Assembly (NCBI GenBank): GCA_024742355.1
Contig: JANSYM010000005.1
Coordinates: forward strand, 248,001-312,000
DNA from: Hyphomonadaceae bacterium
GTDB taxonomy: Bacteria; Pseudomonadota; Alphaproteobacteria; Caulobacterales; Hyphomonadaceae
DNA: 64,000 nt
Direction of reading: 5' to 3'
Part shown: one piece after another, positions 40,162-49,927 of the stretch
Position numbering within the stretch: position 1 is the stretch's first letter
Layout of the letters: each line of letters begins with the position of its first letter
Notes under the pieces: model-generated
The model's input: the letters and a program-made list of their open reading frames with translations, nothing else
What the model was told of the DNA's origin: nothing
Databases searched by the model: none
Program-made: the position numbers and the translations under genes

Positions 40162-41484
40162 ATGGCGATGCGCCGGGACACAATATGTGCTCTGGCAAGC
40201 GGCCATCCGCCCGCGGCCATTTCCGTGATCCGGGTTTCCGGCCCGGAGACCACAAGCATCATCGCTGAGCGTTTATCAGTGTCGCAATTGAAGCCGCGAC
40301 ATGCGACGCTGGTCGAGTTGAGATCTGAATCCGGTGATCAAATTGATTCCGGCCTCGCGGTCTTCATGCTTGGCCCTGCGAGCTATACCGGCGAAGACAC
40401 GCTGGAAATCTCGCTCCACGGCGGACGGATGATCACCGAACTGGCGCTGCAATCGATCATGTCCGCGGGCGCGCGCCTGGCCGAGCCTGGAGAGTTCACC
40501 CGCCGCGCATTCGAGGCCGGAAAGCTCGATCTCACGCGCGCCGAAGCGGTTGCGGACCTGATTGATGCTGAAAGCGAGGCCCAACTCGACCAGGCTTTGA
40601 AGCAAATGGATGGCGCGCTTGAAACGCTTTATTCCGGTTGGCGCGAAGACCTGACAGAAACGCTGGCGCTCCTCGAGGCGAGTATCGATTTTCCCGATGA
40701 GGAAGATGCGCCCGAACGAGTCGACGCCCCGGTTCGGCAAAAGCTCGAGAATTTGAAGTCGGCCCTGCAACAGGCGCTCGCCGACGGCAATGTGACCGAA
40801 CGTATTCGCGACGGATTCCGAATTGCCATTCTCGGCAAACCGAATGCCGGGAAGTCCACACTTCTCAATCAACTCGCCAAGCGCGAAGCGGCGATTGTCA
40901 CCGACATACCGGGTACGACCCGTGATGTGGTCGAAGTCCGACTGACCATGGGCGGATATCTGGTGTGGGTTTCGGACACAGCCGGACTTCGCGAAACGCA
41001 CGATGTGGTCGAAGCCGAAGGCGTGCGCCGGGCCTTGAAAGCGGGTGATGAAGCCGACCTTCGGATCTGGCTTCATGATGCCCGCGAACCGTTTCGGTCA
41101 GACCGGGTGCGACCGGGCGATCTCGTGGTTTCCAACAAGTCGGACCTGGTCGACCCAAAAAGTGTTTCACGTGAAACATTGGCGATTTCTGCGAAGGCCG
41201 GAGACGGCATTGATGAGGTCGAGGCGGAAATTGTGGCCCGGATTTCGAGCCTGACAAAGAATGTCACCGCGCCCATCATCACGCGGGCCCGGCATCGCCA
41301 GGGAATTGAGAGGGCTCTGGCGCATCTCGAAACCGCATCTCAAAATCTGGACAATGGCATCGGCGCCGAACTTGTTTCGGAAGATGTGCGCCTCGCCAGC
41401 CGTGACCTCGGAACTTTGACCGGCCATGTCGATCCAGAGTCTGTTCTCGGCGCTGTGTTTTCTTCCTTCTGCATCGGTAAATAG
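40162..41484 (+). CDS. mnmE: tRNA uridine-5-carboxymethylaminomethyl modification GTPase MnmE
   Basis: LGKPNAGKSTLLNQLAKREAAIVTDIPGTTRD; C-terminal FCIGK. Confidence 0.97.
   Translation: MAMRRDTICALASGHPPAAISVIRVSGPETTSIIAERLSVSQLKPRHATLVELRSESGDQIDSGLAVFMLGPASYTGEDTLEISLHGGRMITELALQSIMSAGARLAEPGEFTRRAFEAGKLDLTRAEAVADLIDAESEAQLDQALKQMDGALETLYSGWREDLTETLALLEASIDFPDEEDAPERVDAPVRQKLENLKSALQQALADGNVTERIRDGFRIAILGKPNAGKSTLLNQLAKREAAIVTDIPGTTRDVVEVRLTMGGYLVWVSDTAGLRETHDVVEAEGVRRALKAGDEADLRIWLHDAREPFRSDRVRPGDLVVSNKSDLVDPKSVSRETLAISAKAGDGIDEVEAEIVARISSLTKNVTAPIITRARHRQGIERALAHLETASQNLDNGIGAELVSEDVRLASRDLGTLTGHVDPESVLGAVFSSFCIGK
41163..41178. promoter_or_regulatory. parS: parS centromere site (in mnmE)
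   Basis: TGTTTCACGTGAAACA exact palindrome. Confidence 0.95.
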
Positions 41485-41538
41485 TCTGTTTCTGCGGCGC
41501 TGAATATTATATGAGGCCCTCGAGAGAAGGCGCGAGCG

Positions 41539-43419
41539 ATGCAAGCAGATATGAAATTCGATGTCATCGTGGTCGGTGGCGGCCACGCTGGGTGCGAAGC
41601 CGCATCCGCGGCGGCGCGCATGGGCGCGACGACGGCGCTGATCACCCACAAAATCGAAACCATCGGTGAAATGTCTTGCAATCCGGCGATTGGCGGCTTG
41701 GGCAAAGGCCATTTGGTGCGCGAGATTGATGCGTTGGATGGATTGATGGGTCGCGTCTCGGACAAATCCGGCATCCAGTTCCGCATGCTCAATCGCTCAA
41801 AAGGGCCAGCGGTCTGGGGACCGCGCGCGCAGATTGATCGCAAACTCTATCGCAAAGCGATGCAGGCAGAGATCCTTCATCATGAGAATCTCTCCGTCGT
41901 TGAGGATGGTGTTGAGGATCTGAGCGTCTCGGGCGAAAAAGTGTCGGGCGTTATTGGCGAGTCCGGAACGGAATATACTGCATCGGCGGTCGTCATCACG
42001 ACGGGGACATTCCTGAAAGGGATTATCCATCGCGGCGCCGAACGCATTCCGGCCGGGCGCGTCGGAGAAAAACCGGCCATTGGTTTGGCGGAGCGCCTAT
42101 ATGCGCTCGAGCTCCCGATGGGGCGATTGAAAACCGGAACGCCGGCGCGGCTGAACGGTGAGACCATTGATTGGGACCCGCTCGAGAAACAACCCGCCGA
42201 TGACGATCCGATCCCGTTTTCGTATCTGACGGACCGTATCGAGGTGCCGCAGGTTTCATGTGGGATCACCTTCACCAATCCAGAGACGCACGAGATTATC
42301 GCGGAGAATATCGAGCAATCCGCAGTCTATTCCGGTGCCATTGCCGGGCGCGGCCCACGCTATTGTCCGTCGATCGAAGACAAGATCCATCGCTTCGCTG
42401 ACAAAACGCGCCATCAGATTTTCCTGGAACCAGAAGGCCTCGATGATCCGACGGTCTATCCAAATGGGATTTCCACGTCGCTTCCACGCGATGTCCAGGA
42501 TGCTTTCATTCGAAAGATCGAGGGGCTCGAAAATGTCGAGATCCTCGAATACGGCTATGCGATCGAATATGATTATGTCGATCCGCGCGCTCTGGACTCC
42601 GGACTCCAGGTGAAAGCGCTTCCCGGATTGTTCCTCGCCGGACAAATCAATGGCACGACAGGATATGAAGAAGCAGGCGCGCAGGGCCTCGTCGCCGGAT
42701 TGAACGCGGTCCGTTATGGGCGCGGTGATGACAATGCGCTGTTTGATCGGGCCGAGGCGTATATCGGAGTCCTGATCGATGATCTCGTGACGCGCGGTGT
42801 GACGGAACCCTATCGAATGTTTACATCCCGCGCCGAGTATCGGCTGTCACTGCGGTCTGACAATGCCGACCAACGCCTGACACAGCGCGGCATTGATCTC
42901 GGCTTGGTCGGAAAAACCCGCGCCGAAATGTTTCACGTGAAACATGCGGCGCTGAAATCCGGACGGGATTTGATGCAATCGGTTCAGATGACACCCAATG
43001 AGGCGCAAAAGCTCGGATGGAAAGTCAATCAGGATGGCCAGCGCCGGAGCGCCTGGGAATATCTTGCCTATCCAAGCATTGATATGGCGGCGATTGAATC
43101 GGCCTTCCCGGAGATTGCCGCCCTGGATGGGATGGTCAAAACGCAACTCGAAATCGAGGCGATGTATGCCGGCTATATCGAGCGCCAGAAGGATGATGTC
43201 GAAGCCTTGCGCCGCGAAGAGGCTTTGGCGCTTCCGAGTGATCTTGATTATGCCGCGGTCGGCGGCCTGACCAATGAAGTCCGCGCGAAACTGGAATTGA
43301 TCCGGCCGGCGACATTGGGGCAGGCGGGTCGGATTGAAGGGATAACGCCCGGCGCATTAACGGCGCTGCTCGCCTATGTTCGCCGCCGCCCTGAACGAAA
43401 GACGTCCGCCCATGCGTGA
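41539..43419 (+). CDS. mnmG: tRNA uridine-5-carboxymethylaminomethyl modification enzyme MnmG
   Basis: [42 protein letters not shown]. Confidence 0.97.
   Translation: MQADMKFDVIVVGGGHAGCEAASAAARMGATTALITHKIETIGEMSCNPAIGGLGKGHLVREIDALDGLMGRVSDKSGIQFRMLNRSKGPAVWGPRAQIDRKLYRKAMQAEILHHENLSVVEDGVEDLSVSGEKVSGVIGESGTEYTASAVVITTGTFLKGIIHRGAERIPAGRVGEKPAIGLAERLYALELPMGRLKTGTPARLNGETIDWDPLEKQPADDDPIPFSYLTDRIEVPQVSCGITFTNPETHEIIAENIEQSAVYSGAIAGRGPRYCPSIEDKIHRFADKTRHQIFLEPEGLDDPTVYPNGISTSLPRDVQDAFIRKIEGLENVEILEYGYAIEYDYVDPRALDSGLQVKALPGLFLAGQINGTTGYEEAGAQGLVAGLNAVRYGRGDDNALFDRAEAYIGVLIDDLVTRGVTEPYRMFTSRAEYRLSLRSDNADQRLTQRGIDLGLVGKTRAEMFHVKHAALKSGRDLMQSVQMTPNEAQKLGWKVNQDGQRRSAWEYLAYPSIDMAAIESAFPEIAALDGMVKTQLEIEAMYAGYIERQKDDVEALRREEALALPSDLDYAAVGGLTNEVRAKLELIRPATLGQAGRIEGITPGALTALLAYVRRRPERKTSAHA
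42929..42944. promoter_or_regulatory. parS: parS centromere site (in mnmG)
   Basis: TGTTTCACGTGAAACA exact palindrome. Confidence 0.95.
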
Positions 43420-44044
43420 CAAAGACGGATTCGGGCCCGAAGACCTGAAAGACCATGTCGATGTTTCACGTGAAACACTCGAGCGGCTTCAGATCATTGT
43501 TGGTGAGCTCGACGCCTGGCGCCGCAAGACCAATCTGATTGGCCCTTCCGAATTCGGCCGGGTCTGGCGTCGACACGTCCTCGATTCTATTCAGCTCCAT
43601 CCGCACGTTCCGACTTCAGGACATACGATTGATCTCGGATCAGGGTCGGGATTTCCGGCCTTGATACTCGCCGCGTGCGCTACGGACCCGGCCGCAAAAT
43701 TCTCCTTAGTGGAGAGTGTTGGAAAGAAGTGCGCCTTTCTGCGCGCGGCGATCGAAGCGGCGAATTTGCCCGCCAAAGTCATCCAGGGCCGGGTCGAAGC
43801 GATTAAGCCCGTCCAAGCCGATTGCATAACGGCGCGGGCCTTCGCGCCATTACCGAAATTAATCAATTATGCCGCCCCCTGGTTTGAGAATGGCGCGTAT
43901 GGCGTGATTCCGAAAGGTCGACGCTGGGAAGAGGAATTGACGGATGCCTTGGAATCTTGGAGATTCGCCTATGAAGCGATTCCCAGCGTGAGCGGGGATG
44001 GGGCTATATTGAAAATCTCGGAGGTTTCACGTGTCGAACGCTAA
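43412..44044 (+). CDS. rsmG: 16S rRNA (guanine527-N7)-methyltransferase RsmG
   Basis: [24 protein letters not shown]. Confidence 0.95.
   Translation: MRDKDGFGPEDLKDHVDVSRETLERLQIIVGELDAWRRKTNLIGPSEFGRVWRRHVLDSIQLHPHVPTSGHTIDLGSGSGFPALILAACATDPAAKFSLVESVGKKCAFLRAAIEAANLPAKVIQGRVEAIKPVQADCITARAFAPLPKLINYAAPWFENGAYGVIPKGRRWEEELTDALESWRFAYEAIPSVSGDGAILKISEVSRVER
43462..43477. promoter_or_regulatory. parS: parS centromere site (in rsmG)
   Basis: TGTTTCACGTGAAACA exact palindrome. Confidence 0.95.
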
Positions 44045-44843
44045 CACACGCATACTCGCGATCGCCAATCAGAAAGGCGGTGTCGGGAAGACGACGACTT
44101 CGATTAATCTCGGCACGGCGCTCGCCGCCGTCGGTCGAAAAGTCCTGGTCATCGATTTCGATGCGCAGGGAAATGCCTCGACTGGACTCGGAATTACGCG
44201 CCCCGAGCGTCAGCTGACGACTTATGACGTGGTTGTCCACAACGAATTTCTGGGGGACGCGGTCCTCAATACATTGGTACCGCGCCTCGATATTGTCCCT
44301 GGTGACGAGAACCTCGCTGGCGTTGAAACCGAGCTTTCAACCGACCCACACCGGTCTTATCGACTGCGCAATGCATTGCGCAAATATGTCGACGAGGCCG
44401 GCGGCCGGGGTCTGACCGAGTATGACTATATCCTGATCGATTGCCCGCCGTCTTTGTCAGCCCTGACGATCAATGCGATGACGGCAGCCGACTCCCTGCT
44501 GGTGCCGCTGCAATGTGAATTCCTCGCCCTCGAAGGTCTGAGCCAACTTCTGAAAACTGTGGAACTGGTACGCTCGGGCCTCAATCCGGATCTGGATATT
44601 CAGGGCGTGGTCCTGACTATGTATGATCGCCGTAACAATCTGTCGGACCAGGTCGCTGATGAGGTCCGCTCGGTTCTGGGCGCGAAAGTCTATAATACGG
44701 TCATTCCACGCAATGTGCGTTTGTCCGAAGCGCCGAGTTTCGGCAAGCCGGCTTTGCTTTATGATTATCGGTGCCCGGGTAGTGAAGCCTATATTCGTCT
44801 TGCATCGGAAATGTTGAAGCGCGAACGCGCGTTGCGAGCCTAA
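44031..44843 (+). CDS. parA: chromosome partitioning ATPase ParA
   Basis: IANQKGGVGKTTTSINLGTALA; GTG start. Confidence 0.97.
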   Translation: MSNANTRILAIANQKGGVGKTTTSINLGTALAAVGRKVLVIDFDAQGNASTGLGITRPERQLTTYDVVVHNEFLGDAVLNTLVPRLDIVPGDENLAGVETELSTDPHRSYRLRNALRKYVDEAGGRGLTEYDYILIDCPPSLSALTINAMTAADSLLVPLQCEFLALEGLSQLLKTVELVRSGLNPDLDIQGVVLTMYDRRNNLSDQVADEVRSVLGAKVYNTVIPRNVRLSEAPSFGKPALLYDYRCPGSEAYIRLASEMLKRERALRA

Positions 44844-44846
44844 TCA

Positions 44847-45767
44847 ATGTCGCCAGCCAAACAAAGCCGTCTTGGGAAGGGACTCTCTGCGCTGATTGGA
44901 GAGGTCGAGGGTGTCGGTCTTGCCGCGCCAGATGAGACCAACGAGTCTGGTTTCACCGGATCGAGTGGCACGCCGGTCGATGAGTACAAATTAGCGGACA
45001 TTCGTCCGAACCCGGCCCAGCCGCGACGCACTTTTTCCGAACAAGAGCTCGACGAACTCGCAAATTCGATCAAACAACGCGGCGTCTTGCAGGCAATCAT
45101 CCTTCGCCCCGATCCGGACGCGCCAAATCAGTATCAGATTGTCGCCGGCGAACGCCGTTGGCGCGCCGCGCAACGCGCGGGCCTGACAACCATTCCAGCC
45201 GTCGTTCGCGATATGGACGAGCTTCAATTGCTGGAAGTCGGGATTATCGAGAACGTTCAGCGCGAAGACCTCAACCCGATTGAAGAAGCCGAAGCCTATG
45301 GCGCACTGATCAAGCGCTTTGGCCGGACCCAGGAGAACCTGGCTGAGAGTGTCGGCAAGTCGCGCGCGCATATCGCGAATACGCTGCGCCTACTCAATCT
45401 CGGAGAATCGGCGCGCGAGCATTTGCGCCAGGGCCGGATTTCGGCCGGGCATGCCCGCGCTGCACTCGGCGCATCGGACCCCGATCCGGTCGTCGATATG
45501 GCGGTCGCAAAGTCCATGTCGGTGCGCGAGGTCGAGGCGCTGGTGAAACGCCTCAAGGATGGCAATTCGCTCGATGCGGTGGCCAGCAAAGTCAATCAGA
45601 TGGACAAGGACGTCGACACCGAGGCGCTGGAAAGCGACCTTGCCCGTGTTCTGGGTCTGAAAGTCGACATTCGACAGGGCGCCAAAGGCGGCGAATTGCG
45701 CATCAAGTATGGCGATCTCGAACAATTGGACGAATTGTGTCGCCGGCTGACAGCTAAGCGCGGATAA
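44847..45767 (+). CDS. parB: chromosome partitioning protein ParB
   Basis: GLGKGLSALIG-like start, IRPNPAQPRRTF, VAGERRWRAAQRAGL, ENVQREDLNPIEEA. Confidence 0.97.
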   Translation: MSPAKQSRLGKGLSALIGEVEGVGLAAPDETNESGFTGSSGTPVDEYKLADIRPNPAQPRRTFSEQELDELANSIKQRGVLQAIILRPDPDAPNQYQIVAGERRWRAAQRAGLTTIPAVVRDMDELQLLEVGIIENVQREDLNPIEEAEAYGALIKRFGRTQENLAESVGKSRAHIANTLRLLNLGESAREHLRQGRISAGHARAALGASDPDPVVDMAVAKSMSVREVEALVKRLKDGNSLDAVASKVNQMDKDVDTEALESDLARVLGLKVDIRQGAKGGELRIKYGDLEQLDELCRRLTAKRG

Positions 45768-45897
45768 GTTCCTGTAAATATTGAAATATTCGGACACTTG
45801 CGGTTGCAGGCCCGTCGACTGCGTAAGCGCTCGCGGGTCCTTGTCGTCGAGTGACGTATTCCCGTTTGCGAGAAAATGCCTAGTCTAAGCCTCACCG

Positions 45898-47253
45898 TTG
45901 AGCCTCAGACTTGGACGATCGATCATGGCAGACACGCATTATCAGGGCCCGAACACGCTTGAGCGCCCAGTACTTTCCTATCGGGAGCCCTCTTTACCGA
46001 GCTATCTGAAGCGCGGCGATCCGGTTCCGCCAGCGAGCGAACTTGACCTCGAAACGATCGATCTCGCCGATGTTGAGGTGTGGCGCCAAAACAAGATGTG
46101 GGACCGATTCGAGCGTCTGCGAAAAGAAGACCCGGTCCATTATACGCCCGACAGTTTCTTCGGACCGTATTGGTCGATCACGCGCCATCGCGACATTGTC
46201 GCCGTCGATTCCGATCACAAGCGGTTCTCTTCTGACTCGTCCCAGGGCGGAATCACGCTCAGCAATATGACCGAGAGTCTGGTTGGGCGGAGCTTCATCA
46301 CTGCCGATGAGCCCGAACATTCGGCGCAGAGAAAAACCGCGCAACCGGCCGTCGCGCCGACCGCGCTGAAAACCTATGAGCCTCTGATCCGTCGGCGTAC
46401 CCAGGCCGTCCTCGACAGTTTGCCGGTCGGCGAACCGTTCGATTGGGTCGACAATGTCTCGATCGAGCTGACTGCGATGATGCTCGCCACCCTGTTCAAC
46501 TATCCACAAGAGCGTCGCCGGGAACTCACGCGTTGGTCCGACGTCACCACCAATCCGAGCGACCCGGACATTTGTCCTGGCGGGATGGAACAATGGCGGG
46601 CGGAACTCACACAATGTGCGCAAGTGTTCTGGGAAATCTACCAGGGCCGCAAGAATGCCGAACCGGCCGGCGACCTGATGAGCCTGCTCGCCCATGGCGA
46701 TGCGACCCGCGATATGGACCCGCGCGAATTGCTCGGCAATGTCATCCTGTTGATTGTCGGCGGCAACGACACGACCCGCAATTCCATGTCAGGCGGTGTT
46801 TATGCGCTCAACAAGTTTCCGGGAGAGTATGAAAAACTCAAAGCCGATCACAGCCTGATCCCGAACATGGTGTCCGAGTTTATTCGCTGGCAGACGCCGC
46901 TTGCCTATATGCGCCGCACCGCGCTCGAAGATGTCGAGATGCATGGCAAACTGATCCGCAAGGGTGACAAGGTGGCGATGTGGTATGTCTCGGGCAATCG
47001 CGACGAAACATTCTGGGATGAAGACCCGAACAAGCTGATCATCGACCGCAAACAGGCGCGAAACCATGTCTCGTTCGGCTTCGGAATCCATCGCTGCGTC
47101 GGAAATCGCCTGGCTGAGTTGCAATTACGGATTCTGTGGGAGGAAATCCTCGCCAGATTCGAGCATGTGGAAGTGTTAGATGAACCCAGCCGTGTCTCGA
47201 GCAGCTTTGTGAAGGGCTATTCCTGGCTGCCTGTGGTGTGTCATCCAAAATAG
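45898..47253 (+). CDS. cytochrome P450, CYP153-like
   Basis: GGNDTTRNSMSGGVYALNKFP; IRWQTPLAYMRRTALEDVEM; FGFGIHRCVGNRLAELQLRILWEEIL. Confidence 0.88.
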   Translation: MSLRLGRSIMADTHYQGPNTLERPVLSYREPSLPSYLKRGDPVPPASELDLETIDLADVEVWRQNKMWDRFERLRKEDPVHYTPDSFFGPYWSITRHRDIVAVDSDHKRFSSDSSQGGITLSNMTESLVGRSFITADEPEHSAQRKTAQPAVAPTALKTYEPLIRRRTQAVLDSLPVGEPFDWVDNVSIELTAMMLATLFNYPQERRRELTRWSDVTTNPSDPDICPGGMEQWRAELTQCAQVFWEIYQGRKNAEPAGDLMSLLAHGDATRDMDPRELLGNVILLIVGGNDTTRNSMSGGVYALNKFPGEYEKLKADHSLIPNMVSEFIRWQTPLAYMRRTALEDVEMHGKLIRKGDKVAMWYVSGNRDETFWDEDPNKLIIDRKQARNHVSFGFGIHRCVGNRLAELQLRILWEEILARFEHVEVLDEPSRVSSSFVKGYSWLPVVCHPK

Positions 47254-47301
47254 TCGGCGGAAACAAGTCGCTTCGACTGACACGACCTCTGGCAAGTCCC
47301 G

Positions 47302-48540
47302 CTAAAACGGAAGTGCACTGCAATTGCCGTCGGGGGCGTCGTCCGCGAATGCCCTGGCGACAAACGGCTTGGATTTCGACTGTGAGTGATTCAATACCGT
47401 GAGGTGATCAAACCCCTTGAAAAAATGGGCTTCGATTGATGACCCGGCGGCGCAAGCGGCTTTGACGAATCCTGCCTGCATGCGCGGCGGCGTGTCCCGG
47501 TCGTCCGACCCGACACCGACAAAGACGGGCACCGGCAAATGCAGCGATGGAAATTGCATCCGCTCAAATGCCTGCCGGAGAGGTTCGGTCGGCGGGGTTG
47601 TGAATGCCTTGTTATAAGTGAGTCCGGCTTCGGTGATTTTCGTGCGCATATCGCGGTTGCAGATCTCGGTCACGCCGCGGGCGAGCGGCAGCGCCTGTTC
47701 GGAGACATAATCTTCAACTCTGAACTCCGGATCGATTTGCTCGATTAGAGTCAGCGCCAGGAAATTGTAGCCCAGCATCGGATCGACCTGGTCATTGGGC
47801 CGCGCGGCTTGTACCGCGAGCAAGGCATCCGGCGTGAAAAACGGGACGCCGGTTGCGACGACAGCGCGAATGTCGAGCTCCGGAGCATAGTCAGGCGCAT
47901 AACCAGCCGTGGCGATGGCCGCGCCTGCGCCTTGCGATTGCCCGGCCAGAACGACGCGATCCGAGACCGGGAATCCGGCCGATTGCACCGCGCGGATGAC
48001 ATCCAGATTGCTGAACGCCGCCGGACGGGTGGCGAGATAAGGATGTGTCCCCTGCGTTCCGAGACCCTGGTAATCAGAAGCGACAATCGCGTACCCCTCA
48101 CTGAGCCATTCGGACAAATGCTCCTGATGGAATGGAACATAACCGGTCCAGGTTGGCGCGCATTTGTCAGCTATTCCCACGGTGCCATGCGACCAGAGCA
48201 GCAAGGGCCAACCGCCTTCCGGTGGATCGCCGGCCGGTAGAAACAAGGCGCCCGACACAACAATCGAACCGCCGTCCGCGAGCCCGTCACTGGACGAATA
48301 AAGCAGGCGAATAGAGTCTGCCGCATTCGGCACTGTCTGTTTCGGGCTCAGTGTTTCTTGCCGCAGTAAAGTCCCGGGCGCGGGTACCTCATCGGAAAAA
48401 TCATAGAACGCCGAAACACCGCCATCGCCAAGCGTGTATCGCGGATCGAGCTCGGTGTCGTTTTGCGCCGGGCTGACCGCGCATGCGGCGAGAACGAAGA
48501 GGCCAAGCAAGGCCGGAATTTGCTTTTTCATTGCGGTCAC
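47302..48540 (-). CDS. alpha/beta hydrolase lipoprotein (secretory-lipase-like)
   Basis: Lipobox VLAACAV; SDYQGLGTQGTHPYL; AGQSQGAGAAI. Confidence 0.85.
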   Translation of the reverse strand: MTAMKKQIPALLGLFVLAACAVSPAQNDTELDPRYTLGDGGVSAFYDFSDEVPAPGTLLRQETLSPKQTVPNAADSIRLLYSSSDGLADGGSIVVSGALFLPAGDPPEGGWPLLLWSHGTVGIADKCAPTWTGYVPFHQEHLSEWLSEGYAIVASDYQGLGTQGTHPYLATRPAAFSNLDVIRAVQSAGFPVSDRVVLAGQSQGAGAAIATAGYAPDYAPELDIRAVVATGVPFFTPDALLAVQAARPNDQVDPMLGYNFLALTLIEQIDPEFRVEDYVSEQALPLARGVTEICNRDMRTKITEAGLTYNKAFTTPPTEPLRQAFERMQFPSLHLPVPVFVGVGSDDRDTPPRMQAGFVKAACAAGSSIEAHFFKGFDHLTVLNHSQSKSKPFVARAFADDAPDGNCSALPF

Positions 48541-48660
48541 GCTCCCGGAAAAGTCTAGGCAGACATATCGACGTTACCTGTCCTTGGTGTCGTCAATCGA
48601 TTTCTCGAAGCCAAACGCGATCGAGCGGCGACCCGAGGAATGTATTTTGCCGGAAAAAGT

Positions 48661-48734
48661 TGGAGCGGGTACACGGAATCGAACCGAGCTACACAGCTTG
48701 GAAGGCTGGTGCATTACCACTATGCTATACCCGC
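48661..48734 (-). tRNA. tRNA-Gly(TCC)
   Basis: Reverse strand GCGGGTATAGCATAGTGGTAATGCACCAGCCTTCCAAGCTGTGTAGCTCGGTTCGATTCCGTGTACCCGCTCCA. Confidence 0.92.
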
Positions 48735-48783
48735 TCACGGGTGCGATGGCCTTAAGATGGGCCTGTCTCAGGAATTGTGCAAG

Positions 48784-48868
48784 TGGTGGAGGGGACTGGA
48801 TTCGAACCAGTGTACGCAAAGCGGCCAGATTTACAGTCTGGTGGATTTAACCACTCTCCCACCCCTCC
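48784..48868 (-). tRNA. tRNA-Tyr(GTA)
   Basis: Reverse strand GGAGGGGTGGGAGAGTGGTTAAATCCACCAGACTGTAAATCTGGCCG...CCCCTCCACCA; class II tRNA, 85 nt. Confidence 0.95.
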
Positions 48869-48963
48869 GAAGGGTCTTGCACAACGCCATTTGACGTCGC
48901 TGTTTCCGACCGTCAGAAGGGGGGCTGACACCCACCGCCTTTCAACCGGAAACCGGCCTTATA

Positions 48964-49734
48964 ATGAGCAAGCCCCGCCCACGCAACCGTCCTAATTCAC
49001 ACAAGCGAAAAATGTCTGGCCGCACGCATGGCAGCGGCGAAAACTGGGTCTGGGGCGCGCATGCCGTCACCGCGGCTCTGGCCAATCCGAAACGCAAATT
49101 GAAACGCCTGGTCGGGACCCGGAACGGGCTCAGCCGGCTCGGTGAGAAAGCTTCGCGCGGAGAGGATCTGGCGCCCGCCGCGATCGATGCCTTGCTGCCG
49201 CGCGATGCTGTGCACCAGGGTCTGGCGGCGCAGTTCGAGCCGCTGGTTCCCGTACAAATAGACGACATAATCGAGGCCGGACTCCAGCGCGTCGCCGTGC
49301 TTGATCAGGTTAGCGATCCGCACAATCTCGGCGCGATTTTCCGCTCCGCGGCGGCGTTCGGGTTTGGCGCCCTCATCCTGCAAACCCGCAACGCCCCAGC
49401 AATCACGGGTATCGTGGCCAAATCCGCTGTCGGTGCCATAGAAACCGTACAGGAGTGCAGGGTGGTTAATATTTCTCGCGCACTCGAGACACTGGCCGAG
49501 GCAGGGTATCACACGGTCGGGCTGGCGGGGGCTGCTCAGGCGTCGATCGAGGCCGCGGTCAGCGGCGCGGAAAAGCTCGCCATTGTGCTCGGTGCCGAAG
49601 GGCCGGGTCTGCGCCCGGGCGTTGCCAAGGCGTGCGCCGAACTCGCCCGCATTCCGATCGCGCCCGAGATGGAAAGCCTGAATGTGTCGAACGCCGCGGC
49701 GATTGCTTTCTATGCGGCATCGCGCGGCGGATAA
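48964..49734 (+). CDS. rlmB: 23S rRNA (guanosine-2'-O)-methyltransferase RlmB / SpoU family
   Basis: NWVWGAHAVTAAL; LDQVSDPHNLGAIFRSAAAFG; NVSNAAAIAFY. Confidence 0.92.
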   Translation: MSKPRPRNRPNSHKRKMSGRTHGSGENWVWGAHAVTAALANPKRKLKRLVGTRNGLSRLGEKASRGEDLAPAAIDALLPRDAVHQGLAAQFEPLVPVQIDDIIEAGLQRVAVLDQVSDPHNLGAIFRSAAAFGFGALILQTRNAPAITGIVAKSAVGAIETVQECRVVNISRALETLAEAGYHTVGLAGAAQASIEAAVSGAEKLAIVLGAEGPGLRPGVAKACAELARIPIAPEMESLNVSNAAAIAFYAASRGG

Positions 49735-49798
49735 GGAATTCCCCGGATTGTCGGTGACGTGTGGATCGGCTCTGGCTTAGCGAAACACAGGAGCGGTT

Positions 49799-49927
49799 AT
49801 GGGCAATCTCATATTCGATCCTCTGGCCATCGCGGCATTGGCGGGCTTCGGGATCCTCATTCTCATCTCAGTCGGAATCTTCGTCTGGCTGATGCGCAAG
49901 GCAGGCAAAGCCGCTGGCGAGCGCTAG
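49799..49927 (+). CDS. 42-aa small single-TM membrane protein
   Basis: ATG ORF MGNLIFDPLAIAALAGFGILILISVGIFVWLMRKAGKAAGER* with AGGAG 6 nt upstream; not in ORF track. Confidence 0.6.
   Translation: MGNLIFDPLAIAALAGFGILILISVGIFVWLMRKAGKAAGER

Noticed and set aside
39308-40255. Minus-strand 315-aa ORF opposite rho
   Set aside because: Antisense shadow; no family resemblance
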